Assembly: GCA_963730065.1 (NCBI GenBank)
Contig: CAVSQL010000012.1
Coordinates: 124,001 to 188,000, forward strand
Direction: 5' to 3'
From: UBA9676 sp963730065
GTDB lineage: Bacteria; Actinomycetota; Actinomycetes; Streptosporangiales; Streptosporangiaceae
Length of the DNA stretch: 64,000 nucleotides
Part shown: positions 16,558 through 26,002 of the stretch, piece by piece
Position numbering within the stretch: the first letter of the stretch is position 1
How the letters are laid out: each line of letters opens with the position of its first letter
The notes under the pieces: generated by a model
The model's database searches: none
Told to the model about the DNA's origin: nothing
The model's input: only the letters and a program-made list of their open reading frames with translations
Made by a program: the position numbers and the translations under genes

Positions 16558-17475
16558 ATGCGCTTCGCGATCGCCATCCCCCAGTTTTTCGCCGACGGTG
16601 AGTTCGACCCGGCGGCGTTCCGCGCCTACTGCACGCGCGCCGAGGAGCTTGGCTTTCACAGCCTGTGGGCGCAGGAGACGGTGCTGGGGCCGTCGTCGCA
16701 GCTCGGGCCGGCCGAGGCGATGGCGTACGCGGCCGCGTGCACCGAGCGGCTGAGGCTGGGCTGTGCGGTGTTCGTGTCCACGCTCTACAGCCCGGTGCAC
16801 CTGGCGAAGACGGTGGGCACACTGGACCAGCTCAGCCGCGGCCGGATCGAGATCGGTGTCGGCACCGGCGGCCCCGGGCGGCCGTTCGCCGCCTTCGGGG
16901 TGAATCCGCAGCGGTATGTCGCGCGGTTCACCGAGGGGATCGCGTTGATGAAGGCGCTGTGGACTGAGTCCAGCGTCACCTTCGACGGAGAGTTCTGGCA
17001 GCTCAAAGACGCGGCGATGGAGCCCAAGCCGTTCCAGAAGCCCTTCCCGTCGCTCTGGCTCGGCGGGAGCGGGCGGACCGCGGTGGAGCGTGCGGTGCGG
17101 TTGGGCGACGGCTTCTTCGGCGCGGGCTCCACCCCTACCGCCAAGTTCGCCGACCAGGTCCAGATCGTGCGGGGGGCGCTCGCCGAAGCGGGCCGGCCCA
17201 CGGCCGATTTCCCGATTGCAAAGCGCGTCTACGTCGCGGTGGACGGCGACGCCGGGCGAGCGCGCAGCCAGATGAACGCCGCGCTGGAACGGCTCTACGG
17301 GCGCCGGGTGGCGGACATCGAGGCCGCCGCGGTCGTGGGCCCGCCGGCCGACTGCGTCCGTGAGCTGCGTAAGGTCGCCGAAGCCGGGGCCGAACTGATC
17401 CTGTTCACCGCGATGTTCGACCAGGCCGGGCAGGCCGAGCGCCTGGCGGCTGAGGTCATCCCCCAGCTCAGGTAG
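16558..17475 (+). CDS. LLM-class flavin (F420-type) oxidoreductase
   Basis: 305 residues of the luciferase-like TIM barrel: MRFAIAIPQFF start, EELGFHSLWAQE, VSTLYSPVHLAKTVGTLDQLSRGRIEIGVGTG, KPFPSLWLGGSGRTAVERAVRLGDGFF. In actinobacteria most such proteins use F420 or FMN; substrate unknown. Start 16558 chosen because homologues begin M-x-F-x-I-x-x-P; the in-frame ATG at 16516 would add 14 non-conserved residues. Confidence 0.85.
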   Translation: MRFAIAIPQFFADGEFDPAAFRAYCTRAEELGFHSLWAQETVLGPSSQLGPAEAMAYAAACTERLRLGCAVFVSTLYSPVHLAKTVGTLDQLSRGRIEIGVGTGGPGRPFAAFGVNPQRYVARFTEGIALMKALWTESSVTFDGEFWQLKDAAMEPKPFQKPFPSLWLGGSGRTAVERAVRLGDGFFGAGSTPTAKFADQVQIVRGALAEAGRPTADFPIAKRVYVAVDGDAGRARSQMNAALERLYGRRVADIEAAAVVGPPADCVRELRKVAEAGAELILFTAMFDQAGQAERLAAEVIPQLR

Positions 17476-17615
17476 AACTGTGATCCCGGCCACCGCCGAC
17501 GGCAATGGCAGGCGGGGCGTTCTGGCGGTATGAGACTCGCCGCACGGGCAGCCTCCCGGCTCTCCCGGCCGGCGGCAGCGGGCCACGGGAACAGAGCGCT
17601 GGCCGCCGGTGTTTT

Positions 17616-17635
17616 CCATACACACGTTCGTATGG
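17616..17635. promoter_or_regulatory. Imperfect 20-bp palindrome before zinc-ribbon/HTH gene
   Basis: Arms CCATAC and GTATGG with 16 of 20 positions complementary, 15 bp before the start at 17650. Possibly an autoregulatory site of the HTH protein it precedes. Confidence 0.3.
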
Positions 17636-17649
17636 CTAGAGAATTGATT

Positions 17650-18129
17650 ATGGCGCAGTGCATCACGTGCGGGACCGAATTGCATCCCGAGAGAGCACAG
17701 AAATACAGCTACTGCATGGCTCCTGAATGCCAGGAGAAAAACGCCAAGGGCCTGACCATGGTGGCCATCGGGATGAACAAGGCGGCCGATGAGCTCATGA
17801 TCTTGGATGAGCGCACCGCCGAGGATCTCGCGACCGGCAAATACCGTGATCAGCGGCGGGGCTCGTTCGGCACCTCCACCCCGGACGCCGCGCCCCCGGC
17901 TGCTCCCCGCTCCTCCGGACGGCCGGCTGCCCCCGCCAAGCCGCGGCCGGCCCGGCCCTCGCCGTCCCCGGCGCCCGCCCGCCGCCCGTGGACGGCGCGG
18001 CAGGAAAGGCTCGCGCGCATCTACAACGAGCAGGGACTCCGGCCGGACGAGATCGCGGACAAGCTCGGCGTCAGCGTCTACGCGGCGACCCAGATCGTCC
18101 TCGCGGCCCGGAGCCACGCGAAGGACTGA
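17650..18129 (+). CDS. Zinc-ribbon plus helix-turn-helix protein, function unknown
   Basis: 159 residues. Residues 1-35 hold a zinc ribbon (CITCG ... YCMAPECQEKN: C-x2-C and C-x4-C pairs). Residues 75-115 are an Ala/Pro/Arg linker. Residues about 120-158 form an HTH (LARIYNEQGLRPDEIADKLGVSVYAATQIVLAA). Probably DNA- or RNA-binding. ATG 17650 follows AGAGAA; ATG 17632 is possible but lies in a palindrome. I do not recognise a characterised homologue. Confidence 0.7.
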   Translation: MAQCITCGTELHPERAQKYSYCMAPECQEKNAKGLTMVAIGMNKAADELMILDERTAEDLATGKYRDQRRGSFGTSTPDAAPPAAPRSSGRPAAPAKPRPARPSPSPAPARRPWTARQERLARIYNEQGLRPDEIADKLGVSVYAATQIVLAARSHAKD

Positions 18130-18238
18130 CCGCCGCGGCCAGGTCAGCTCCCTGATCGCTGGCGGCCGCGGGCACCCGCCGGGCCCGGCGCCACGGCGCC
18201 GGACAGCCTGAACGGGCCGCGCGATAGGCTGGCCGGCT

Positions 18239-18610
18239 ATGACGAGCGAGCCCGGCCTCATCGTGCAGCTGCCGCGCGACGGCGAGGTCGACCGGAACTT
18301 CCGCGCGGATCCGCCGCCCAGCGTCGCGAGCGGCCAGGTCGTGCTCGACCACATCACGCCCGGGGAGGACGGCCGCCTCGAGCCGCCGGAGGCCAGCGAG
18401 ATCGTGCTGTCCGTACCCTCACCCGAGACCCTGCGCCGGGAGCCGGATGAGGTCCGGGACGCCATCCAGCAGGCTCCCGATGGGCACGAGCCGCTGGTGA
18501 TCATCGTCGAAGCGGCCGAGTTTCTGCGCGAAGACGAGCTCGCCGTGGTCCTGGACGCCGCCGCCGGCACGCCTCGCCGGGTGATCGTGCGCATCATGGC
18601 TGACGCGTGA
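18239..18610 (+). CDS. Conserved hypothetical protein
   Basis: 123 residues with no named domain that I recognise: acidic, with a hydrophobic beta-strand (EPLVIIVEAAEFL) and a C-terminal PRRVIVRIMADA suggesting a small alpha/beta fold. Its stop overlaps the start of the next SDR (GTGA, 18607-18610), so the two are co-translated. Confidence 0.65.
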   Translation: MTSEPGLIVQLPRDGEVDRNFRADPPPSVASGQVVLDHITPGEDGRLEPPEASEIVLSVPSPETLRREPDEVRDAIQQAPDGHEPLVIIVEAAEFLREDELAVVLDAAAGTPRRVIVRIMADA

Positions 18611-19404
18611 GCGAAGGCCACCTCCACGGCGCCGCGTCAGCGCGGCCGGGTGTGCCGCGGGACGGGCAGGTCGCGCTGGTGACCGGCGGTTCGGCCGGGC
18701 TTGGCCTGGCCATCGCCACCGCCCTGGCCCGCGCGGGCTCCGATGTCGTGCTGGCCAGCCGGTCGGCCGAGCGCTGCGAGCAGGCCGCGGCCCGCCTGGC
18801 CGCCGAAACCGGGCGCACCGCGCAGGGCCGCGGCTGCGACGTCACCGACGAGCGCGCCGTCACCGGCCTCGTGGATCAGGTTCTCACCGAGCACGGCCGC
18901 CTCGACGTGCTCGTGACCAGCGCTGGCGTGCAGGCCCGCGGCACCCTGGAGCAGCTCGACGTGGCGGCCCTGCGGGCCTGCCTGGACGTCAACGTGGTCG
19001 GGACCTGGCTGGCCTGCCGGGCCGCCGCGGCCCCCATGCGCGCCGCCGGGTACGGCCGCATCGTCACCCTGGCCAGCGCCCTCGGCCTGACCGGCGCCGC
19101 GGCCCGGAGCGGGTACGCGGCGAGCAAGGGCGCCGTCGTCCAGCTCACCCGCAGCCTCGCCGTCGAGCTGGCCGGAACCGGGATCACGGTCAACACGCTC
19201 GCCCCGGGACCGTTCCGCACGCCGCTCAACGCCGGCATGGACGACGACCCGCAGATGCGGCGGTTCCTGTCCGCCGAGATCCCCCTGGGCCGCTGGGCCG
19301 ACTTCGATGAGCTCACCGGCGCCGCGCTGCTGCTCACCGACCCGGGCGCCAGCTACACCACCGGCGCCGTCCTGTCCGTCGACGGCGGCTGGACCGCCCA
19401 CTGA
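18607..19404 (+). CDS. SDR family oxidoreductase
   Basis: 265 residues: VTGGSAGLGLAIATAL, DVLVTSAG in place of the usual NNAG, SALGLTGAAARSGYAASKGAVVQLT with catalytic Tyr/Lys, TVNTLAPGPFRTPL, and a C-terminal GAVLSVDGGWTAH typical of 3-ketoacyl-type reductases. Start GTG 18607 overlaps the upstream stop. Substrate unknown. Confidence 0.85.
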   Translation: MSEGHLHGAASARPGVPRDGQVALVTGGSAGLGLAIATALARAGSDVVLASRSAERCEQAAARLAAETGRTAQGRGCDVTDERAVTGLVDQVLTEHGRLDVLVTSAGVQARGTLEQLDVAALRACLDVNVVGTWLACRAAAAPMRAAGYGRIVTLASALGLTGAAARSGYAASKGAVVQLTRSLAVELAGTGITVNTLAPGPFRTPLNAGMDDDPQMRRFLSAEIPLGRWADFDELTGAALLLTDPGASYTTGAVLSVDGGWTAH

Positions 19405-19715
19405 AGGGGCGGCCCTCCCCGGCGCGGGAGCTGCTCCTACCCGGCGTCGGCGAACGCGGCCCGCAGGTGAGGGCCGATCGCCCGCCGCGCCGTGACCGGG
19501 CCGCCAGGTGCAGGCGACGCCGACGGCAGCGACCCGGCCGGCCGGGTGTCCTCCGGCTGCAGCGGGTTGGCCCGGCGGACCGTTGACGCCACAGCGGGCT
19601 GGTCTGGCGGACTATTGACAGTGCCGCGCGGGCGGGCATGGGATGAATGACGGGGCATGCCGCTGGTCCACAGGTGGGACGTGCCGCTGGCCGGCAAGTG
19701 GGAGGAGTTGCGGCG
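19405..19715 (+). promoter_or_regulatory. 311-bp spacer with a repeated motif before acyl-CoA ligase
   Basis: No gene seen. The 14-bp stretch GGCGGAC-NN-TTGAC occurs twice (about 19574 and 19606, roughly 32 bp apart), the second ending in TTGACA (19615-19620), a candidate -35 box. The -10 is unclear. Confidence 0.35.
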
Positions 19716-21236
19716 ATGACGAACCTGGCCGGGATAGTGCGGGACTCGGAGGCAGCGCACGGCGAGTGGCTGGCCGTCCGGCAGGGCGAACTGGCGCTGA
19801 CCTACTCCGAGCTCGCGCGCGGGAACGGCCAGGCCGCCACCTTGCTGCGCGAGGCGGGGGTCGGGCCCGGCGACCGGGTGGGCCTGATGCTGCCGAACGT
19901 GCTGGCGTTCCCGCTGCTCTTCTACGGCACCCTGGCCGCGGGCGCCTCGGTGGTGCCGATGAACCCGCTGCTGAAGAGCCGGGAGGTCGCGCACTATCTC
20001 GGCGACTCGGGCGCCTCGGTCATCTTCGCCTGGGATCCGTTCGCGGACGAGGCGGCCAAGGGCGCGGCCGACACCGGCACGCAGGTCATCCGGGTGGCGG
20101 AACCGGACGCGCGGACCCTGCTCGCCGGCCAGAAGCCGCTGGCGGACTGGGCCGAGCGCAGCGACGACGACGACGCCGTCATCCTGTACACCTCCGGGAC
20201 GACCGGCGTCCCGAAGGGCGCCGAGCTCACCCACGCGAACCTGTACCAGAACGCCGAGGTGACCACGACGACGCTGCTGACCGCGGGCCAGGGCGACGTG
20301 ATCATGGGGTGCCTGCCGCTGTTCCACGTGTTCGGCCTGACCTGCGGCATGAACGCATCGGTCATGAGCGGCTCCACCCTGACCCTGCTGCCGCGGTTCG
20401 ACGCGGCCGCGGCCCTGGAGATGATCGCCCGGGAGAAGGTGACGATCTTCGAAGGCGTGCCGACGATGTACTCGGCCCTGCTGCACAGCCCGGCGCGCGC
20501 CACCGCCGACGTGTCATCGCTGCGGCTGTGCGTGTCCGGCGGGGCCGCGCTCCCGGTCGAGGTGCTGCGCCAGTTCGAGGAGGCGTTCGGCTGCCCGATC
20601 CTGGAGGGCTACGGGCTGTCGGAGACCTCGCCGGTCGCGTCCTTCAACCACCCGGACCGGGAACGCAAGGCGGGCTCGATCGGCACCCCCATCGCCGGGG
20701 TGGAGATGCGCGCTGTCGACGACTCCGGGAACGACGTGCCCCAGGGGGAGGTCGGCGAGATCGCCATCCGCGGCCACAACGTCATGAAGGGCTACTGGGG
20801 CAAGCCGGAGGCGACAGCACAGGCGATCCCCGATGGCTGGTTCCGCACCGGGGACCTGGCCCGGGTCGACGAGGACGGCTACTTCTTCATCGTCGACCGG
20901 AAGAAGGAGATGATCATCCGGGGCGGGTACAACGTCTACCCGCGGGAGATCGAGGAGGCGCTCCACGAGCATCCCGCCGTCGCCGAGGTGGCCGTCATCG
21001 GGATCCCGCACGACTCGCTCGGCGAGGAGGTGGGCGCCGCGGTCGCGCTCAAGCCGGGCGCCACCGCCACCCCCGACGAGCTGAAGGAGTTCGCGAAGCA
21101 GCGGGTCGCCGCCTACAAGTACCCGCGCCACGTGTGGCTGGTGGATGCGCTGCCGAAGGGCCCGACCGGCAAGATCTTGCGGCGTGAAGTGATACCGCCG
21201 CACATCGGCGGTTCCCCCCCGGGGACCGGCCCATGA
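19716..21236 (+). CDS. Long-chain fatty-acid-CoA ligase (AMP-binding)
   Basis: 506 residues. ILYTSGTTGVPKGAELTH near residue 155, GYGLSETSPVASFNHP, WFRTGDLARVDEDGYFFIVDRKKEMIIRGGYNVYPREIEE hinge, and catalytic Lys in PKGPTGKILRREV. Activates carboxylic acids to acyl-CoA via acyl-AMP. Start 19716 (MTNLAG) has GGAGGAG upstream; a longer in-frame start at 19647 lacks one. The stop overlaps the PHA synthase start (ATGA, 21233-21236), tying acyl activation to polyester metabolism. Confidence 0.88.
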   Translation: MTNLAGIVRDSEAAHGEWLAVRQGELALTYSELARGNGQAATLLREAGVGPGDRVGLMLPNVLAFPLLFYGTLAAGASVVPMNPLLKSREVAHYLGDSGASVIFAWDPFADEAAKGAADTGTQVIRVAEPDARTLLAGQKPLADWAERSDDDDAVILYTSGTTGVPKGAELTHANLYQNAEVTTTTLLTAGQGDVIMGCLPLFHVFGLTCGMNASVMSGSTLTLLPRFDAAAALEMIAREKVTIFEGVPTMYSALLHSPARATADVSSLRLCVSGGAALPVEVLRQFEEAFGCPILEGYGLSETSPVASFNHPDRERKAGSIGTPIAGVEMRAVDDSGNDVPQGEVGEIAIRGHNVMKGYWGKPEATAQAIPDGWFRTGDLARVDEDGYFFIVDRKKEMIIRGGYNVYPREIEEALHEHPAVAEVAVIGIPHDSLGEEVGAAVALKPGATATPDELKEFAKQRVAAYKYPRHVWLVDALPKGPTGKILRREVIPPHIGGSPPGTGP

Positions 21237-22954
21237 CCGGGCGGGAACAGGATGGCCCCGCGGATTTCGCCGACGTGGCCGAGGCCGCGCCCGCGCTTGA
21301 CCTGCTGCTGTCGGATGCGGCCCTCGGGGCGCTGCGCCGGTTCCGGCCCGACGGTTCCTTCCTCCGGTTCGGCCTGCGCCTGGCCCGGCATCCGTGGTCG
21401 GTGACCCGGCAGACGGCGGCGCTGGCCGGTGAGCTCGGCAAGATCGCGGTCGGGCGCTCGGCCGTCGCCCCCGCCCCGCGCGACCGCCGGTTCGCGGACC
21501 CGGCGTGGACGGGCAACCCGGTCCTCAAGCGGATCCTGCAGGCGTACCTGGCGGGCGGCGCGCTGGCGGAGTCCCTGCTCGCCGACGCCGACCTGGGCTG
21601 GCGCGACGGCGAGCGCGTCGGGTTCGTCGTGCACAACGCCGTCGACGCGGCGGCGCCCAGCAACAACCCGCTGCTCAGCCCGGCCGCGTGGAAGGCCCTG
21701 GTGGACACGGGCGGGCTGAGCGCGGTGCGCGGGATCCGCGCGTTCGCGTCGGACATGGCGACCGCCCCGAGGATCCCGGCGATGGTGTCGCCGGATGCCT
21801 TCGAGGTCGGCCGCGACCTCGCCCTCACGCCCGGTGCCGTGGTGCGGCGGGCGGAGATCTGCGAGCTGATCCAGTACCAGCCGGCCACACCGCGCGTGCA
21901 CGAGTTCCCGCTGGTGATCGTGCCGCCGATGATCAACAAGTTCTACGTCACGGATCTGGCGCCCGGCCGCAGCATGATCGAGTACCTGGTGTCGCAGGGT
22001 CACCAGGTGTTCGCGATCTCATGGCGCAACCCCGACGCCCGGCATCGCGACTGGGGCACCGACGCCTACGGCCAGGCCATCGTGGACGCGCTGAACACCG
22101 CCCGCTCCATCTGCGGCGCGGCCAAGGCCAGCATCTGCGCGCTCTGCTCGGGCGGCATCGTGTCCTCGATGGTGGCCGCGCACCTGGCCGACACCGGCGG
22201 CCTGGAGCAGCTCGCCTCGCTGTATCTCGGGGTGACTGTGCTCGACCAGGTGCCGGAAGGCACGGTGGCCGCGCTGGCCGACGAGCGCGCGGCGGAGCTG
22301 GCGGTCGCGGCCTCGCGCTCCCGCGGCTACCTGGACGGCCGCTCGCTGGCCGAGGTGTTCGCCTGGCTGCGGGCCAACGACCTGATCTGGAACTACTGGG
22401 TCAACAACTACCTGCAGGGCAAGACCCCGCCGCCGTTCGACATCCTGTACTGGAACGCCGACACCACCCGGCTGCCGGCCGCGCTGCACCGCGACTTCAT
22501 CAACATCGCCCTGACCAGTGCGCTGGCCAAGCCCGACGCGGTGCGGATGCTCGGCTCGCCGGTCAACCTGGCCCGGGTCAACGTGGACTCCTACCTGGTG
22601 GCGGGGATCGCCGATCACCTGTGCCCGTGGCAGGCGTGCTACCGCGGCACCCAGCTGCTCGGCGGGGACAGCACCTTCGTGCTGTCCACCAGCGGGCACA
22701 TCGCGTCGATGATCAACCCGCCGGACAACCCGAAGGCGCGGTTCCAGGTGGCGCCCGCGGGGCAGGCGGCCAACCCGCCCGACCCCCGGGACTGGCTGCA
22801 GGCGGCCGGGACCGTGCCGGGCAGCTGGTGGCCGCATTACTCCTCCTGGCTCGCCGAGCGCAGCGGCGGCGAGAAGGACCGGCCGGACACGCTGGGCGCC
22901 AAGGGATTCGAGCCGATGGAGCCCGCGCCCGGTCTGTACGTCCTGGACTCCTAG
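21233..22954 (+). CDS. phaC: PhaC-type poly(3-hydroxyalkanoate) synthase, copy 1
   Basis: 573 residues, usual size for class I PhaC. N-terminal domain with NPVLKRILQAYL; alpha/beta-hydrolase core with EFPLVIVPPMINKFYVTDLAPGRSMIEYLVSQGHQVFAISWRNPDARHRDWG-type blocks. The lipase-like box is ALCSGG (nucleophile Cys; canonical is G-x-C-x-G-G), catalytic Asp in AGIADHLCPW, His in STSGHIASMINPP. Polymerises hydroxyacyl-CoA on granules. The Ala for Gly at the box start is unusual but the triad is complete. Confidence 0.85.
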   Translation: MTGREQDGPADFADVAEAAPALDLLLSDAALGALRRFRPDGSFLRFGLRLARHPWSVTRQTAALAGELGKIAVGRSAVAPAPRDRRFADPAWTGNPVLKRILQAYLAGGALAESLLADADLGWRDGERVGFVVHNAVDAAAPSNNPLLSPAAWKALVDTGGLSAVRGIRAFASDMATAPRIPAMVSPDAFEVGRDLALTPGAVVRRAEICELIQYQPATPRVHEFPLVIVPPMINKFYVTDLAPGRSMIEYLVSQGHQVFAISWRNPDARHRDWGTDAYGQAIVDALNTARSICGAAKASICALCSGGIVSSMVAAHLADTGGLEQLASLYLGVTVLDQVPEGTVAALADERAAELAVAASRSRGYLDGRSLAEVFAWLRANDLIWNYWVNNYLQGKTPPPFDILYWNADTTRLPAALHRDFINIALTSALAKPDAVRMLGSPVNLARVNVDSYLVAGIADHLCPWQACYRGTQLLGGDSTFVLSTSGHIASMINPPDNPKARFQVAPAGQAANPPDPRDWLQAAGTVPGSWWPHYSSWLAERSGGEKDRPDTLGAKGFEPMEPAPGLYVLDS

Positions 22955-23032
22955 CTACCCGGGCCCGCGCGTGCGAGCCTGGCAGCAGGCCCAGCACCGC
23001 GCCGCGTGACATCCCAGGAGGTAATGCGACCG

Positions 23033-23924
23033 ATGCCGATCATCTCCCGCCGGAAGGCGGCGCCGCTGACGGTCCGCAGCATGACGGTCGACGGCCAGCA
23101 GCTCCGGGTCGCCGTCCGGCCCGGGACCGGCCCGCGCACGCCGCTGCTGATGGTCAACGGCATCGGCGCCAGCCTGGAGCTGCTGCAGCCGTTCGTCGAC
23201 GAGCTCGATCCCGCCGTCCCGGTCATCCGCTTCGACGTCCCCGGGGTCGGCGGCTCGCCGCTGCCGGGCCTGCCCTACCGCTTCACCGGCCTGTGCCGGC
23301 TGATGGCGCACCTGCTGACCGAGCTCGGCCACGACGAGGCCGACGTGCTCGGCATCTCCTGGGGCGGCGGGGTCGCGCAGCACTTCGCGATGTTCCAGCG
23401 GCACCGCTGCCGGCGCCTGGTGCTGGTCGCCACGGCGACCGGCTCACTGATGGTGCCGGCCAGGCCGTCCGTGCTGGCCCGGATGGTCACCCCGCGCCGT
23501 TACCTGGACCGGCGGTACCTCTGGGAGAATGCCGGTGACCTGTACGGCGGCTCCGCGCGCAGCCAGCCGGACCGCATCAGCGCGCTGATGCACGCCGAGA
23601 ACCGGGTCGGCCCGGCGCTGGGCTATGTGTACCAGCTCGCCGCCGGGGCGGGCTGGACCAGCCTGCCGTTCCTGCCGCTGATCCGCCAGCCGACGCTGAT
23701 CCTGTCCGGCGACGACGACCCGCTGATCCCGCTGGCCAACGCCCGGCTGATGCACTCCCTGATTCCGCCGCTCGCAGCTGCACGTGTACCACGGCGGTCA
23801 CCTGGGCCTGGCCACCGAGGCCGCCGAGCTCGCACCGGTGGTCGGCCATTTCCTGGCGGCCGACGTGCCCGGCGGCGCCCGAGATGGGCGGAGCGCCGCG
23901 GCGCAGGACGGTGAGCCGGGCTAG
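23033..23924 (+). pseudogene. Alpha/beta-hydrolase, PHA-depolymerase-like, frameshifted before catalytic His
   Basis: The intact part has PLLMVNGIGASLELLQPF, nucleophile elbow LGISWGGGVAQHFA and acid residue in LILSGDDDPLIPL. After MHSLIP (about 23768) the frame runs into Arg/Pro-rich nonsense to 23914. In the next frame the sequence continues naturally as QLHVYHGGHLGLATEAAEL to a stop at 23922-23924, supplying the missing catalytic His. Removing one base near 23768 restores a protein of about 296 residues. ATG 23033 lies 11 nt after AGGAGG; ATG 23024 is an alternative. It sits between PhaC and an acyl-CoA dehydrogenase, fitting polyester turnover. Confidence 0.75.
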
Positions 23925-23950
23925 CCGTCCGCATTCCCGAGGAGGTCCCG

Positions 23951-25126
23951 ATGACGAACGCCGCCGATGCCGACTTCTACCAGCTCGAGCAGCTGCTCGA
24001 CGACGCCGGCCGCGACGCCGTGCAGCGCACCCGGGAGTTCATGACCAAGGAGGTCGGGCCGGTCATCAACCGGTACTGGACCCGGGAGGAGTTCCCGCAC
24101 GAGCTGATCCCGGGTTTCGCCCGGCTCGGGATCGCCGGCCTGCCCTACACGGGCTACGGCTGCCCCGGCGGCGGACCGCTGGCGGACGGGATGATCGCGA
24201 TGGAGCTGGCCCGGACCGACCCGTCGATGTCCACGTTCAGCGGGGTGCACAGCGGCCTCGCGATGGGCTCGATCTACCTGTGCGGGTCGGAGGAGCAGAA
24301 ACAGCGCTGGCTGCCGGAGATGGCCCGGCTGGAGAAGATCGGCGCGTTCGGGCTGACCGAGCCGGAGGTCGGGTCCGGCGTGGCGGGCGGCCTGACCACC
24401 ACCGCCCGCCGTGACGGCGGCGCGTGGGTCCTCGACGGGCAGAAGAAATGGATCGGGAACGCCACCTTCGCCGACTACATCATCATCTGGGCGCGCGACA
24501 CCGATGACGGCCAGGTCAAGGGGTTCGTGGTGGAGAAGGGCACGCCGGGCCTGTCGACCACCAAGATCAAGGACAAGATCGCGCTGCGGGTGGTGCAGAA
24601 CGCCTACATCACGCTGGACGGGGTCCGGGTGCCGGAGGAGAACCGGCTGCAGAAGGCGACCTCGTTCCGGGAGACCGCGAAGGTGCTGCGGCTGACCCGG
24701 GCGGGCGTGGCGTGGCAGGCGGTCGGCTGCGCCCGCGGCGCGTACGAGCACGCCCTCGCCTACGCCAAGGAGCGCCAGCAGTTCGGCAGGCCGATCGGCG
24801 GCTTCCAGCTCGTCCAGGATCTGCTGGTGCGGATGCTCTCGAACATCACCGCCTCGGCCTGCCTGTGCGCCCGGCTGGCCCAGCTGCAGGCCGAGGGCAT
24901 GGCCGCCGACGAGCATTCGGCGCTGGCCAAGGCCTTCTGCACGGTGCGGATGCGGGAAACCGTCGGCTACGCCCGCGAGCTGCTCGGCGGCAACGGCATC
25001 CTGCTGGAGCACCAGGTCGGCCGGTTCGTCGCCGACGCCGAGGCGATCTACTCCTACGAGGGCACCCGCGAGATCAACACCCTCGTCGTCGGCCGCGCGA
25101 TCACCGGCCTGTCCGCGTTCGTCTGA
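23951..25126 (+). CDS. Acyl-CoA dehydrogenase, glutaryl-CoA-dehydrogenase-like
   Basis: 391 residues. EPEVGSGVAGGL and GQKKWIGNATFADYIIIWA are the FAD/substrate blocks; EAIYSYEGTREINTLVVGRAITG carries the catalytic Glu in the sequence context of glutaryl-CoA dehydrogenases. It oxidises an acyl-CoA with transfer to ETF. Start 23951 follows CGAGGAGGT. The 26-bp gap to the depolymerase-like gene suggests one operon 19716-25126. Confidence 0.87.
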   Translation: MTNAADADFYQLEQLLDDAGRDAVQRTREFMTKEVGPVINRYWTREEFPHELIPGFARLGIAGLPYTGYGCPGGGPLADGMIAMELARTDPSMSTFSGVHSGLAMGSIYLCGSEEQKQRWLPEMARLEKIGAFGLTEPEVGSGVAGGLTTTARRDGGAWVLDGQKKWIGNATFADYIIIWARDTDDGQVKGFVVEKGTPGLSTTKIKDKIALRVVQNAYITLDGVRVPEENRLQKATSFRETAKVLRLTRAGVAWQAVGCARGAYEHALAYAKERQQFGRPIGGFQLVQDLLVRMLSNITASACLCARLAQLQAEGMAADEHSALAKAFCTVRMRETVGYARELLGGNGILLEHQVGRFVADAEAIYSYEGTREINTLVVGRAITGLSAFV

Positions 25127-25175
25127 GCCGCCGCCCCACCGGCCGGCCGGGCGGGATATCCCGCCCCCGCAGCAC

Positions 25176-25940
25176 TCATAACGACTGCGCCTGGCCGGCC
25201 AGGTCATAGACGGTGACGCCGCCCACGGTCTCGGCGGTGAAGTGGGACTCCACCCACGAGGCGATCCGCGTCGCGTCGCCGGACCCGCCGCCGAAGCTGG
25301 CCCCGTTCTGGCCCACGAAGTAGTGGATCTTGTGCTCGGAGACGAGCTTCTCGAACTCGGCGAGGGTCGGCGTGGGATCGGTCCCGTTGAAGCCGCCGAT
25401 GGCCAGCACCGGTTGCCCGGCCGCGAGCTGAAGCGGGGCGGCGCTCTCCGAGCCGACCGTGGCCGCGGCCCACGTGTAGCCCGCGGCCCCGGCCGTCAGC
25501 AGCCGGGTGAGCGCGCTGCTGACCTGGGTGTTGCCGCCGAGGCCGCCGCCCGCGAATCCGCGGCCGCCGAACCCCCGCCCGCCGAACCCGCCGAAGCCGC
25601 CGGACCCGCCCGGCCCGCCGGCCGGGAACTGGCCGGCGCCGGCCTGGCCGCCGGCCGAGCCGCCCGGGAACCCCGGCTGGCCGTTGCCGGCGGATCCCCC
25701 GCCGGAGCCGCCGAACCCGCCGGAGCCGCCGAAGCCCGCCGCGCCGCCGCCGGTCCCGGCGGCGCCACGGAACCTGCTGCCGCCGAACCCGCCCCGCCCG
25801 CCGAACCGGGCCCGGCCGCCGAACGCGCCCGGCCCACGCCCACCCGGCGCGCCGAACACGCCGGTGACCGCCGGGCCGGCCGAGGGAAGCGCACCGGTGT
25901 GCACCGTGGCCGCCGTGTTGATGCTGAAAGAAACCCGGCC
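25176..25940 (-). pseudogene. C-terminal remnant of YkcB-type glycosyltransferase 39 membrane protein
   Basis: The reading NTAATVHTGALPSAGPAV, a long Gly-Phe-rich stretch, TRLLTAGAAGYTWAAATVGSES, LAIGGFNGTDPTPTLAEF, KIHYFVGQNGASFGG and WVESHFTAETVGGVTVYDL is the soluble C-terminal part of ArnT/PMT-like YkcB mannosyltransferases. The roughly 400-450 residues of transmembrane and catalytic sequence expected upstream are absent, and the open frame continues only into out-of-frame Arg-rich sequence. So the gene lost its 5' part by deletion. Boundary near 25940 is approximate. Confidence 0.7.
25550..25860 (-). repeat. Gly/Phe-rich low-complexity coding stretch
   Basis: GGFGG- and GGRGFGG-type codon runs make many CCGCCGAA-like repeats within the glycosyltransferase remnant. 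It is a protein linker, not a mobile repeat. Confidence 0.7.
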
Positions 25941-26002
25941 CGTCCGGTCCGGCAGCAGCGCGCCGACCCGCTGCGCCCGCGGCAGCGCGCGGGCCGGCCC
26001 GG

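Noticed and set aside
15457..18627. 1056-codon open frame on the minus strand
   Set aside because: Mostly antisense to the DUF1707, LLM and zinc-ribbon genes and joined to the real PaaX frame; composition is the Arg/Ala/Gly pattern of GC-rich shadow frames.
25550..25860. Possible CRISPR-like or mobile tandem repeat
   Set aside because: The periodicity comes from GGFGG codons in frame with the glycosyltransferase C-terminus; units are irregular and there are no spacers.
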